Positions 26,197 to 33,879 of a stretch of 35,363 nucleotides of DNA are shown piece after piece (position 1 is the stretch's first letter; each line of letters starts with the position of its first letter). The position numbers and the translations under genes are program-made. Location: assembly GCA_020350365.1 (NCBI GenBank), contig CP070712.1, forward strand, positions 274,922-310,284, written 5' to 3'. This stretch comes from Thermoplasmatales archaeon. GTDB taxonomy: Archaea > Thermoplasmatota > E2 > DHVEG-1. Below the pieces are notes generated by a model. The model made no database searches and was not told the origin of the DNA. It saw only the letters and a program-made list of their open reading frames with translations.

Positions 26197-27072
26197 ATGA
26201 AAGTATTAACTAAGGTAGTAAATGCATTCACTGATTCTGTAAGTGGTGGTAATCCTGCTGGAGTTGTGTTAAATTCACCTGATCTTACTGATAATCAAAT
26301 GGCAAGTATATCAAAACAATTGAATGTTTCAGAAACCGCTTTTGTCTTTTCTAGCAATAAAGCTGATTTTAAGATTAGATTCTTTTCACCTGAACTCGAG
26401 GTTGATCTTTGCGGTCATGCTACAATTGCCACGTTTTACGCAATGGCCGTGGAAGGATTTTTTCCGAATACTAAAAACTCTGTTGTAACGCAGGAAACCA
26501 AAGTGGGAATCCTACCTGTGTCAATAGAATTTTTCGAAGATCGAAATATCAATCGAGTGATGATGACTCAGGAAAAACCTATATTAAAAGATATATCTTT
26601 AGATATATTTGAAATTGCAGACTCATTAAATATTTCTGAAGAATACATTGACAGTTCTCTTCCAAAACAAGCTGTTTCAACAGGTTTATTTACCTTACCC
26701 ATTTGTATAAAAACTTTTGAGATTTTAAAATCAATTAAACCTGATTTTGATAAAATAAAAAAAATTTGTGAAAAATTTGGTTTAGGAAGTTTTCATCTTT
26801 TTACTTTTCAAACACTTGAAACAAGATCCATCTATCACTCTAGAAATTTTCCTCCTGTTTATGGAATAAATGAAGATCCTGTCACAGGTACTGCAAATGG
26901 AGCAGTATGTAGTTATTTATTATTGAATAAAATAATACATGAAAATAATTTAATTTGTGAGCAGGGAGATATAATAAATAGACCCGGTAGGGTATTTGTA
27001 GAAATCAGTAAAAATTCTGTAAGGGTTGGCGGAAAAGCAAGAATTGTAAAGGAAAAAGAAATAATATTGTAA
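26197..27072 (+). CDS. PhzF family isomerase-like protein
   Basis: The 291-residue protein has the two-domain PhzF/diaminopimelate-epimerase fold signature: VNAFTDSVSGGNPAGVVL at the start, the catalytic glutamate E46 in LNVSETAFVF, DLCGHATIA, and NEDPVTGTANG near the C-terminus with a final GRVFVEI strand. Members act on small metabolites by moving protons; the substrate of this one is unknown, and a phenazine pathway is not implied. It lies 24 bases after lplA on the same strand, so it may share the transcript, although an AT-rich box lies in the gap. It ends at a convergent neighbour. Confidence 0.88.
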   Translation: MKVLTKVVNAFTDSVSGGNPAGVVLNSPDLTDNQMASISKQLNVSETAFVFSSNKADFKIRFFSPELEVDLCGHATIATFYAMAVEGFFPNTKNSVVTQETKVGILPVSIEFFEDRNINRVMMTQEKPILKDISLDIFEIADSLNISEEYIDSSLPKQAVSTGLFTLPICIKTFEILKSIKPDFDKIKKICEKFGLGSFHLFTFQTLETRSIYHSRNFPPVYGINEDPVTGTANGAVCSYLLLNKIIHENNLICEQGDIINRPGRVFVEISKNSVRVGGKARIVKEKEIIL

Positions 27073-27089
27073 AAAAAAAGTAATTTTTT
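27071..27089. terminator. Bidirectional oligo-A/oligo-T terminator
   Basis: Nine A then six to seven T lie between the two convergent genes. The T run can end the plus-strand transcript; the A run reads as nine T on the minus strand just after the convergent gene's stop. Confidence 0.5.
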
Positions 27090-28158
27090 AGTTAGTATAA
27101 TACTCCTCTAGCTCGATAGTCATTCCTTCATAACTAATTGAAGAAGTACTAATACTTCCTATTTGCATTTTAGGACAAATACCATTTTCATCTATCCATA
27201 TTGTTGATGTTGAATTTATATATCCCTGATCTTGATCGATTTGTACTATATAACAATCTTCAAAGGTTCCTTTTTTAACTGTTACATCTTCCTTGCCAAC
27301 AACACTAATTTTTAGACTTACTTCAGTATCATAACCCAATACGTTCATTGTATAGCTTATTTCATTTAGATATCCAACAAATAAATCATCTTTCAATAAT
27401 GTACAATCCCAATACTCTTCTGAGGTTTTAATAATTGTTGATGAACTACCTATCATACTGCTATCTACAGTAACAGTTATTTCTCCATTCTCTTTATTTA
27501 TATCCATTGTCATATCCATGTCTATATTAAATGGTTGATTTATATCAAAATTATAGTAAAAATAAACCAATTTTCCATCACTTTGTGAAATATACGCATC
27601 AATGTTAAAATCAACACTCATTGACTGTCCATAAATATCAAAATTGAAATTTCCATCACCTGTTATTTTATAGCATTGTTCACCGTTATAATTTTCTTCA
27701 CCGACTGTCGTGAACGATACTTCTCCTAGTCTAACACCACTTAAATAATATCCATAAACAGCAGTATGTCCGAGATCAGGTGATGTAAAAGCATTTCCAC
27801 TATTAACAATCGATTCAATGTTAAATTTAGGCCCTCCTTTAACAGGTATTTTATTTATAGATGGATTATTTATACTTTCATCATAAAAAGATCCTGAAAT
27901 AAGAAACACTCCTATAAGAATTGATACTACAGTTATTACAGAAACAACAGTTATGATTTTATTTTTTTTAATTAGCTTTTTTGTTGTTTGATATGTTTTA
28001 TTCGTTTCATAGTATTGATAGTTATTAGACTCATTATTTCTCTCATGATAAGCTGTAATATTTTGTTGTTGATTTAATTCTAATTTATTTCCACAGTTTA
28101 AACAAAAACTTGCTTCATTAGTGTTATTAGCTTTACATTCTGGACAATATTTATTCAT
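27088..28158 (-). CDS. Zinc-ribbon, single-pass membrane protein with outer domain
   Basis: The 356-residue protein begins with a short zinc ribbon (YCPECKAN...FCLNCGNK, four cysteines), followed by an Asn/Tyr/Gln-rich linker, a Lys-rich stop and one membrane segment (IITVVSVITVVSILIGVFLIS, about residues 68-90). The following about 260 residues lie outside and are rich in beta strands with Ser, Thr, Asp and Asn. Repeated phrases such as YKITGDGNFNFDIYG and VSFTTVGEENYNGEQCY fit a lipocalin-like or DUF-type sandwich, but I cannot name a family. GAGGG precedes the ATG. A 25-bp element shared with the 31609 gene lies upstream of a candidate TATA box. A role as sensor or surface protein is possible. 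Confidence 0.7.
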   Translation of the reverse strand: MNKYCPECKANNTNEASFCLNCGNKLELNQQQNITAYHERNNESNNYQYYETNKTYQTTKKLIKKNKIITVVSVITVVSILIGVFLISGSFYDESINNPSINKIPVKGGPKFNIESIVNSGNAFTSPDLGHTAVYGYYLSGVRLGEVSFTTVGEENYNGEQCYKITGDGNFNFDIYGQSMSVDFNIDAYISQSDGKLVYFYYNFDINQPFNIDMDMTMDINKENGEITVTVDSSMIGSSSTIIKTSEEYWDCTLLKDDLFVGYLNEISYTMNVLGYDTEVSLKISVVGKEDVTVKKGTFEDCYIVQIDQDQGYINSTSTIWIDENGICPKMQIGSISTSSISYEGMTIELEEYYTN

Positions 28159-28226
28159 TTCTTTCCCTCTTCTTTACCATTTTTCTAAATTATATTTTAT
28201 TGTTTTTCTAACCAATATATTTAAAA

Positions 28227-28251
28227 CTGTCCTGTAAAAATGTCAAAGTGA
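28227..28251 (-). promoter_or_regulatory. Conserved 25-bp element, copy 1
   Basis: It matches 31962-31986 at 21 of 25 positions. On the minus strand it reads TTTGACATTTTTACAGGACA plus flanks and stands directly upstream of an AT box (TTTAAATATATT) leading into the 27088-28158 gene. It could be a regulator-binding site. Confidence 0.45.
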
Positions 28252-28346
28252 AAAAATTGCTAAATATAAATCCTAATTTTTTTTTAAAGAATATACATTA
28301 TTTAACAACTATAATAGCATATAATAATATATTTAAAAATATATCT

Positions 28347-29120
28347 TTAATAATCTGAATAGTTGTCAAGGTCTATTTCCATTCCATCGTTAGCTGCAAT
28401 AATTTTTACCCCTAATTTTTTTGAAAGTTTTTCAGTAATCTCCCATGGTTTAGCTTTTATTATTGTCATACCAAAATGTGTAAGAATAGTTAATTTCGGT
28501 TTTTTTATTGATATAATCTTTTCAACATCATTTAAAGATAAATGATTAATATAATCTTTACTTTCAATCAAAACAGAATTAATGATGAAAATATCGCCAT
28601 TATAATATGATTCAATCCCATCAAAATATTTTGTATCGGTGATATATGAAATAGAACAATTCTCTCCATTAATATTTAAACCATATGTTTCAACACCATG
28701 GATATGTTTAACTGGAGTAGAAAATGAAATCTTACCAATTTTATAAGTTCTATTTTCTTTTAGAATCTCAATTTTTTCAACATATGTCCTAATATATTTC
28801 AAGATTACCGGATCTTCATCTAATGCATCTTTAGGAGCAAATACTATTCCTTTTTTCTTAAATCCTCCATTTGTCATTGCTTCAATTAAAATATTGATAT
28901 CATTTGAATGATCCAAGTGACGATGTGTAAGTATTATTCCATTAAGATCTAAGGGATTTAGCTTTGGTTTACTTGAGAGGCATCTGTTTAGAGAACCTGG
29001 ACCTGGGTCAATTAGAATATTTGTATCATCAAGAGTTAACCATATTCCCCCGGATTTTCTTAGTTGTTTAGTTACAACAAATCTAGCACCTGCAGTCCCT
29101 AAAAATTTAACCTTATTCAT
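28347..29120 (-). CDS. Metallo-beta-lactamase fold hydrolase
   Basis: The 257-residue protein has the metal-binding motif HRHLDH (H66, H68, D70, H71) after the IDPGPGS turn, a third histidine in VKHIHGVE, an aspartate in YITDTKYFD and a last histidine in LTHFGMT. The layout is that of phosphodiesterase-like members of the fold (PhnP, RNase Z and cyclic phosphate hydrolase relatives) with two metal ions. The KFLGTAGARF start, where such proteins often read LGTG, is a small family mark. The substrate cannot be read from the sequence. It is divergent from the DNA repair fusion gene, with only 50 bases between the starts, so their promoters overlap. Confidence 0.85.
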   Translation of the reverse strand: MNKVKFLGTAGARFVVTKQLRKSGGIWLTLDDTNILIDPGPGSLNRCLSSKPKLNPLDLNGIILTHRHLDHSNDINILIEAMTNGGFKKKGIVFAPKDALDEDPVILKYIRTYVEKIEILKENRTYKIGKISFSTPVKHIHGVETYGLNINGENCSISYITDTKYFDGIESYYNGDIFIINSVLIESKDYINHLSLNDVEKIISIKKPKLTILTHFGMTIIKAKPWEITEKLSKKLGVKIIAANDGMEIDLDNYSDY

Positions 29121-29170
29121 TTCAATCAGTTTTAAGAAAACTATTTACAGGGTATAGCTTATCGTTATTT

Positions 29171-30094
29171 ATGAATCTTTTTGATTACACATATAATCTA
29201 GTACGACAAATCCCAGAAGGTAAAATCTCATCATATGGTGAGGTGGCAAAGGCATTAGGAGATATAATTGCTTCTAGAGCTGTTGGGAGAATGATGAATC
29301 AAAATCCCAACGCTGACGATATGCCTTGTTTTAAAATTGTTCATTCAGATGGAAGAATTGGAGGTTTTGGATTAGGAATAGATGATAAGATTAGACGTTT
29401 GGAAGATGATAGCGTATTTGTGAACGAAAATAAAATTGTTAATTTTGAAAATGTTTTATTTAAAGATTTCAAAACACAATATCCATTAAAAAAACTAAGA
29501 AAGGAACAAATAGAATTAAGTAAAAAAGTAATCCTAAAGGATGATTTTCCCAAATTGGAGACAGTCGCCGGAATCGATGTTTCTTATCCAAAGAGTGAGT
29601 TTGAAAATGCTACTGGCGCATGTGTTGTTATGGATTATAAAACAAAAGATGTTATTGATCAAATAACAATCAATGTTAAGACTGAATTTCCTTATATTTC
29701 AACTTATCTTGCTTATAGAGAGTTGCCAGTTATAAGTCAAATATTTAAAAATTTGAAAACTAAACCTTCTATTTTTATGTTTGATGGAAACGGAATTTTG
29801 CATCCTTATGCTTTCGGCTTGGCATCTCATGCAGGTGTTTTTTTTGATGTTCCTAGTATAGGAGTAGCAAAAAGATTGTTGTATGGTGATGTTATTGATA
29901 ACGATGTTCTAATTAATGGTAAAAAAAGAGGATTTATCTATTACTCGTCAGATAGAGTAAAAAATCCTATTTATGTTTCTCCAGGTCATAGAATCTCTTT
30001 TAAAACTTCTTTAGAAATTGTTAAGCATCTTAGTTTTTACAAAATCCCTGAACCACTGAGAAAAGCACACATTCTAGCTTCAAAAAAAGACTAA
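29171..30094 (+). CDS. O6-alkylguanine alkyltransferase-like domain fused to endonuclease V
   Basis: Residues 1-90 form the DNA-binding domain of O6-alkylguanine-DNA alkyltransferase: VRQIPEGKISSYGEVAKALG, the arginine finger in SRAVG (R36), the Asn in NQNP, and C53 in the active-site position. The normal PCHRV motif reads PCFKIV here: the acceptor cysteine is present but the histidine is replaced by Phe. Residues from about 105 form endonuclease V, which nicks near deaminated purines: GIDVSY, YISTYLAYRELP, MFDGNGILHPYAFG, SIGVAKRLL and the late SPGHRIS. A fusion of these two repair functions is known from Ferroplasma. Whether the first domain still transfers alkyl groups or only senses damage is open. 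The gene overlaps the convergent dtdA by four bases. Confidence 0.92.
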   Translation: MNLFDYTYNLVRQIPEGKISSYGEVAKALGDIIASRAVGRMMNQNPNADDMPCFKIVHSDGRIGGFGLGIDDKIRRLEDDSVFVNENKIVNFENVLFKDFKTQYPLKKLRKEQIELSKKVILKDDFPKLETVAGIDVSYPKSEFENATGACVVMDYKTKDVIDQITINVKTEFPYISTYLAYRELPVISQIFKNLKTKPSIFMFDGNGILHPYAFGLASHAGVFFDVPSIGVAKRLLYGDVIDNDVLINGKKRGFIYYSSDRVKNPIYVSPGHRISFKTSLEIVKHLSFYKIPEPLRKAHILASKKD

Positions 30095-30975
30095 TCAAGA
30101 TCTGGCATTTCCTTACTTGATATTGAAGGTATTCCTCTATTTTGGAACCATAGTTTATATTTTGATAATTGAGATTTTTTCAAAGCCTTTCTGTGGAAAT
30201 AAACACCTTCAACATTTGGTGTTTCTTTTATTGTTTTTTCAAGTATCTCATCATCAATATTTCCTGAATCAATGTGATATGAGGGAATCATATGACCAAA
30301 AGCAATTTTCCTTTCGAGGGCTACATCAGTGAATCTTGGCGCATAATGCCCCCCTCCAAATCCAATAAGAACAGGTATTTTGTCTTTGAAATCCTCTTCA
30401 TAATGATATGCTGAAAGTAAAGATAAAACAGATTTTGCAACAATATTTGCTGGTTCTTTTTTTATCCATTCTTCTTTGTTACTACCTACTTCAATAAAAA
30501 GAGATGGAATGTTCATATATGGGCCATGATGTGTAACTTCAAAACATACTTTATGATATAGATTTGCCAGCTTAGCATTCTTTTTTAAGATTCTAAGTAG
30601 CTCTGTCATTATCTTAGGTGATGATTTTGTCAGAGTTTTTTTTATCCCTCCAAACTGAGCATCTCCATAATTCCCGATCGCATGAGTTGTTAGAGTTGGT
30701 GCTCCTGATTTACTTGTATGCCTAGAAATAAAGATTGCTTGTTTAGGTTTTAATTTTAATTTTTCTTCTACTTCCATATCAAGATTTTCGTGCGTTATTT
30801 TCCTATCATTTATTGTAATAATTACAATATCCTTCATGTTTGAATGTTGGTAAACTGGATTATTACAAAAGATATCTATTTCTTCCCAATCTGATATATC
30901 TAAAATTTGATTTTTTATATTTATACTGGCAATATCACATGAAGAAGATATAATTAAAACACTAATGGGTTTCAC
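30091..30975 (-). CDS. dtdA: D-aminoacyl-tRNA deacylase, archaeal type
   Basis: DtdA removes D-amino acids wrongly attached to tRNA; it is the archaeal/plant form (GEK1, formerly DUF516) unrelated to bacterial Dtd. Motifs are clear: FISRHTSKSGAPTLTTHAIGN with GDAQFGG, EVTHHGPYMNIPSLFIEVGS, and the metal-binding GFGGGHYAPRFTD. The length of 294 residues is slightly above the usual 275. The start is a GTG; a box reading AAATTTATAAGG on the minus strand lies about 30 bases upstream and no ribosome-binding site is seen, so a leaderless GTG start is likely. Confidence 0.94.
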   Translation of the reverse strand: MKPISVLIISSSCDIASINIKNQILDISDWEEIDIFCNNPVYQHSNMKDIVIITINDRKITHENLDMEVEEKLKLKPKQAIFISRHTSKSGAPTLTTHAIGNYGDAQFGGIKKTLTKSSPKIMTELLRILKKNAKLANLYHKVCFEVTHHGPYMNIPSLFIEVGSNKEEWIKKEPANIVAKSVLSLLSAYHYEEDFKDKIPVLIGFGGGHYAPRFTDVALERKIAFGHMIPSYHIDSGNIDDEILEKTIKETPNVEGVYFHRKALKKSQLSKYKLWFQNRGIPSISSKEMPDLD

Positions 30976-31346
30976 CTAAGGTATGTGAAACATAAAATAT
31001 CCTTATAAATTTAGTCCTTTTGACATTCCGTTTCTTTATTTAATAATTCTTTTAATTTTTGCATTCTAACAACAAGACGAATCCTATCCTCAACATCACA
31101 GATTTTTACTATGTATTTTATTTCTTCTACTTCCTGTTTTGTTGATAATAATCCTATGACAATCATAATGCAACGTGTTTTTTTATATTTGTGAGTATAT
31201 AATAGTTATTGTACAAATGTTATCATAGGAATTTTTACTTTTCAAATAGAAAAATAAAAAAGGATTTTTTATAGGATTCATGAATTTTCTATATATTCAA
31301 AAATATATATCTTTAAATCTCTTTTTGTATATTTAAAAAGTTATCT
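30976..31346. other. Long intergenic region between dtdA and the small membrane protein gene
   Basis: These 371 bases hold the dtdA promoter at the left and one small candidate gene (31011-31166). The rest (31167-31346) is very AT-rich with several TATA-like boxes (31182-31191, 31196-31205) and A/T runs near 31252-31275. I see no RNA gene or repeat. Confidence 0.5.
31011..31166 (-). CDS. Candidate 51-residue small protein
   Basis: An ATG at 31166 opens a 51-codon frame ending at TAA (31011-31013). The product starts MIVIGLLSTKQEVEEIKY and then is charged and helical, with two cysteines (one mid-chain, one near the end) and a Lys/Glu/Leu-rich second half suited to a coiled coil. Two TATA-like boxes lie 20-35 bases upstream. 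No ribosome-binding site is seen. Its end overlaps the region just before the dtdA promoter. Support is limited to the open frame and the plausible composition. Confidence 0.35.
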   Translation of the reverse strand: MIVIGLLSTKQEVEEIKYIVKICDVEDRIRLVVRMQKLKELLNKETECQKD

Positions 31347-31541
31347 TTAATCTGGTCGCATATATTTTATTATTGCGACAAAAAAACCAAGTACAATAGG
31401 AATTAATACGATATAATAAAGGATATTAATTTTTCTAAAAAATTCTGTCAGATCATAACCATAGTAATATAACAATACAATAAACACTAATATAACAGGA
31501 ACTAAAAGTGTTAGTAATAGTGGTATAGATTCCCTATTCAA
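31347..31541 (-). CDS. Small two-helix membrane protein
   Basis: The 64-residue product consists of two membrane segments (residues 6-27, LLLTLLVPVILVFIVLLYYYG, and 39-58, NILYYIVLIPIVLGFFVAII) joined by a short charged loop (DLTEFFRK), ending in a few charged residues. I do not recognise a family. The start is a TTG with AAGGG seven bases upstream; there is no closer ATG. The next gene upstream on the same strand (31609-31902) is 67 bases away, and the two could form a short operon. Confidence 0.5.
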   Translation of the reverse strand: MNRESIPLLLTLLVPVILVFIVLLYYYGYDLTEFFRKINILYYIVLIPIVLGFFVAIIKYMRPD

Positions 31542-31608
31542 TATTTATCCCTTCTCTATTTATCAGCATATGTTGATATATACTTTAATATATACCAAAT
31601 GATATATG

Positions 31609-31902
31609 CTAATTATAATTTTTATCCTTTTCTATTGATGAATATTTTTCTGTACCTGAAAATACCTCCTTTTGTTGGCAATTTGAAAATGCTATATCCA
31701 TATCATCAGGTCTGTATTTTCCATCTATAGAGTCCCAGTAGATTTCTATACTATTCTTATCAATTGCTAATACTATTCCTTTATACTCTTTATTTTTTCC
31801 ATTTTTATCTTTATAAATTCTTTTTACTCTATCTCCTAGTTCGAATACATCATATAAAGAAGGATAATCCTTTATTTTCTTTTTAATTCTTCCTTTATTC
31901 AT
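31609..31902 (-). CDS. Small basic protein with a possible SH3-like barrel
   Basis: The 97-residue protein has a Lys-rich start (MNKGRIKKKIKDYPSLYDVF) and a central segment of short strands (LGDRVKRIYK, KEYKGIVLAID, SIEIYWDSIDGKYRPDDMDI) that looks like an SH3/Tudor-type small barrel, with a loose polar C-terminus. No family is recognised. The ATG at 31902 has GGTGG five bases upstream and is preferred over a TTG at 31914. A TATA box (ACTTTATATATC, near 31955) and the 25-bp element next to it lie upstream, as they do before the zinc-ribbon membrane protein gene. Confidence 0.55.
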   Translation of the reverse strand: MNKGRIKKKIKDYPSLYDVFELGDRVKRIYKDKNGKNKEYKGIVLAIDKNSIEIYWDSIDGKYRPDDMDIAFSNCQQKEVFSGTEKYSSIEKDKNYN

Positions 31903-31961
31903 AGAATCCACCAATTTTTAACTATCTTTATGATAATTTTTAAAAATAATGATATATAAAG

Positions 31962-31986
31962 TTGTTCTGTAAGAATGTCAAAATGA
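31962..31986 (-). promoter_or_regulatory. Conserved 25-bp element, copy 2
   Basis: It is the partner of 28227-28251 with 21 of 25 bases the same. On the minus strand it reads TTTGACATTCTTACAGAACA plus flanks, next to the TATA box of the 31609-31902 gene. It also lies within about 20-40 bases of the promoter of the divergent 32033 gene. Confidence 0.45.
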
Positions 31987-32032
31987 ATTTTTTACAAAAA
32001 TATAAGTTATAATATAAGTTACATCCAAGTTG

Positions 32033-32914
32033 ATGTTAATAAAAAGAACATTAATACCTCTTATATTTTGTATAATAATTGTAAATATTATTACAAATTT
32101 TCAAATTTATGAATTTGCAAATGGAAAAGTATTTTATGTAGGTGGAAGTGGAGACGGTAACTACAGTATTATTCAGGATGCGATAAATATCTCAGATATT
32201 GGTGATATAATTTTTGTTTATAATGGGATATATAATGAAAATATTGAAATAAATAAATCAATAAGTATCATTGGTGAAAATAAAGATAGTACCATAATAA
32301 ATGGAAAAAAATCCAATATTGTAATAATTTTAAAAGCACCAAATATTAACATATCAGGTTTTACTATTGAAGATGGATTAATTTCAGGTATATTAATTGA
32401 AAGATCTGAAAATTGCAAAATTTTTCAAAATATTATTGATAGAAATTTAATTGGAATCAATGTTATTTCCTCAAATTACACAATAATTTTTAATAATACA
32501 ATATCAAATAATACTGCTGTTGGAGTAAATATTACAAATAATAAAGAACCTTCATACTTTTCAAAATATAATACAGTTTTTCATAATAATTTTATAAATA
32601 ATAAACAAAATGCATATGATGAAGGAATTAGCAATAATTGGTCTTATCAAGATGAAGGAAATTATTATGATGATTATATTGGACTTGATAAAAATAACGA
32701 TGGTATAGGCGACAAGGCTTATTTTATTCCTGGTGGCGAAAGCATCGATAATTATCCATTGATGATGCCATATAATGGTAATATTAGATTAAAAGAATTC
32801 TACGTTGATGATGAATCGCTCTATACAATGCTTATCATTGGTATGGTTGTTGCAATTCTATTTCTTTTACCAATAGCATATATTTGGTATAGGAAAACAA
32901 AACATCTGAAATAG
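32033..32914 (+). CDS. Surface beta-helix (NosD-like) protein with C-terminal anchor
   Basis: The 293-residue protein begins with a signal peptide (LIKRTLIPLIFCIIIVNIIT). The body is a right-handed parallel beta-helix of the NosD/CASH type, visible as repeats of the form N-x-I-x-x-N-x-I: YSIIQDAINISDIGDIIFVYNG, ISIIGENKDSTII, ISGFTIEDG, IFQNIIDRNLIGINVISSNY, NNTISNNTAVGVNIT. The DGIGDKAYFIPGGESIDNYPLM end is typical for archaeal NosD-like surface proteins. A membrane segment (TMLIIGMVVAILFLLPIAYIW) and basic tail anchor it. There are many N-x-S/T sites. The ATG lies about 27-30 bases after an ATATAAG box with no ribosome-binding site, so it is probably leaderless. Confidence 0.8.
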   Translation: MLIKRTLIPLIFCIIIVNIITNFQIYEFANGKVFYVGGSGDGNYSIIQDAINISDIGDIIFVYNGIYNENIEINKSISIIGENKDSTIINGKKSNIVIILKAPNINISGFTIEDGLISGILIERSENCKIFQNIIDRNLIGINVISSNYTIIFNNTISNNTAVGVNITNNKEPSYFSKYNTVFHNNFINNKQNAYDEGISNNWSYQDEGNYYDDYIGLDKNNDGIGDKAYFIPGGESIDNYPLMMPYNGNIRLKEFYVDDESLYTMLIIGMVVAILFLLPIAYIWYRKTKHLK

Positions 32915-32922
32915 AAATATTA

Positions 32923-33879
32923 TTATGTTGTTTTTATCGTCCCAAGTACAGGTTCATAGATTAGACCTTTATCCATAAGTGAATTTAGTGCTTCTTCGAT
33001 TGAATCTTCATCTAGACCTGCTTTCTTACAATTATCAGTTATCAAATCCCAAGGTGCTCCATTCTCACCTTCTATTTTTTTTATTGTTTCAAGAACATTA
33101 TTTTCGATATCAGCAAATTTTTCATCTACTTCCTCTTTGGTTTCTTCAGTTTGTACTATTTCTTTTTTTTCCTTGGTTTCTTGCTCCTTTTCTTGTGTGT
33201 CATCATTTTCTTCTTCGACTATTTCTTTTTCTTCGTCATCTATTTTAAGATTAGGTAAGGTTTCTTTGCTGGGTCTGAGGTATTGAAGTGATTCTTTTAT
33301 TAGTGTTACATATTTTTCTAAATCAATATTTTCATAACTTTTTAAGGCCTCAACTATCCCTTCAGAGAGCTCTTTGCTATAACCAAGTTTTGTGAGTTCA
33401 TTTATTTTTGACTCATCCATTTTCATGGCTTCCATAATAGCTTCGATTCTGTTTTTTGTATTTTTACACGTTTCAAAAATCCATTTGTCTCTTATATCAG
33501 CACTTACCTCTAATATTTTTTCAGGTCTTATAGATACATACATTAATCCTTCCTCAGGGTTATAGGTACGTGCCTTTCCAATAACTGCAACAAATGTTGG
33601 AACGTCAATGTTTAAGAGTGCATCAGTTACATCTTTTTGATACTGTCCAGAATATACTGTGAAAACCCCAGTAGGATCGGATATATGAGCTCTTACTAAT
33701 TCTCCTTCCTGGGAAATATTTTCTACATCTGTAAGAACACCAATTATAAACAATCTATTTACTTTTGCACCGAGAGGAGTAACAACAAAAGAAGGTGTCA
33801 TTTCCCCTTCACCTTTAATTTCAACTGTTGAATCATTAAACTCTCCAGCAAAAACCCTCCAAGCAGTTTGTCTTTTCAA
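32923..33879 (-). CDS. RPA-associated OB-fold protein (COG3390 type)
   Basis: The 318-residue protein matches the euryarchaeal RPA partner family (Rpap, RPA32-like). It starts KRQTAWRVFAGEFNDS, continues with an OB fold (RLFIIGVLTDVENI, VRAHISDPTGVFTVYSGQY, TFVAVIGKARTY), then helices, a long Glu/Lys-rich acidic linker and a C-terminal winged-helix-like segment (NGAPWDLITDNCKKAGLDED...LMDKGLIYEP). It binds single-stranded DNA together with RPA. The start is a TTG inside the last codons of the RPA gene (4-base overlap) with GGAGG seven bases before it. The gene ends eight bases from the convergent surface protein gene. Confidence 0.88.
   Translation of the reverse strand: MKRQTAWRVFAGEFNDSTVEIKGEGEMTPSFVVTPLGAKVNRLFIIGVLTDVENISQEGELVRAHISDPTGVFTVYSGQYQKDVTDALLNIDVPTFVAVIGKARTYNPEEGLMYVSIRPEKILEVSADIRDKWIFETCKNTKNRIEAIMEAMKMDESKINELTKLGYSKELSEGIVEALKSYENIDLEKYVTLIKESLQYLRPSKETLPNLKIDDEEKEIVEEENDDTQEKEQETKEKKEIVQTEETKEEVDEKFADIENNVLETIKKIEGENGAPWDLITDNCKKAGLDEDSIEEALNSLMDKGLIYEPVLGTIKTT

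Noticed and set aside
28240-28251. Mini-frames ATG-TCA-AAR-TGA in both 25-bp elements as leader peptides
   Set aside because: A three-codon frame is easily due to chance, and the element's position relative to the minus-strand TATA boxes fits a protein-binding site better.
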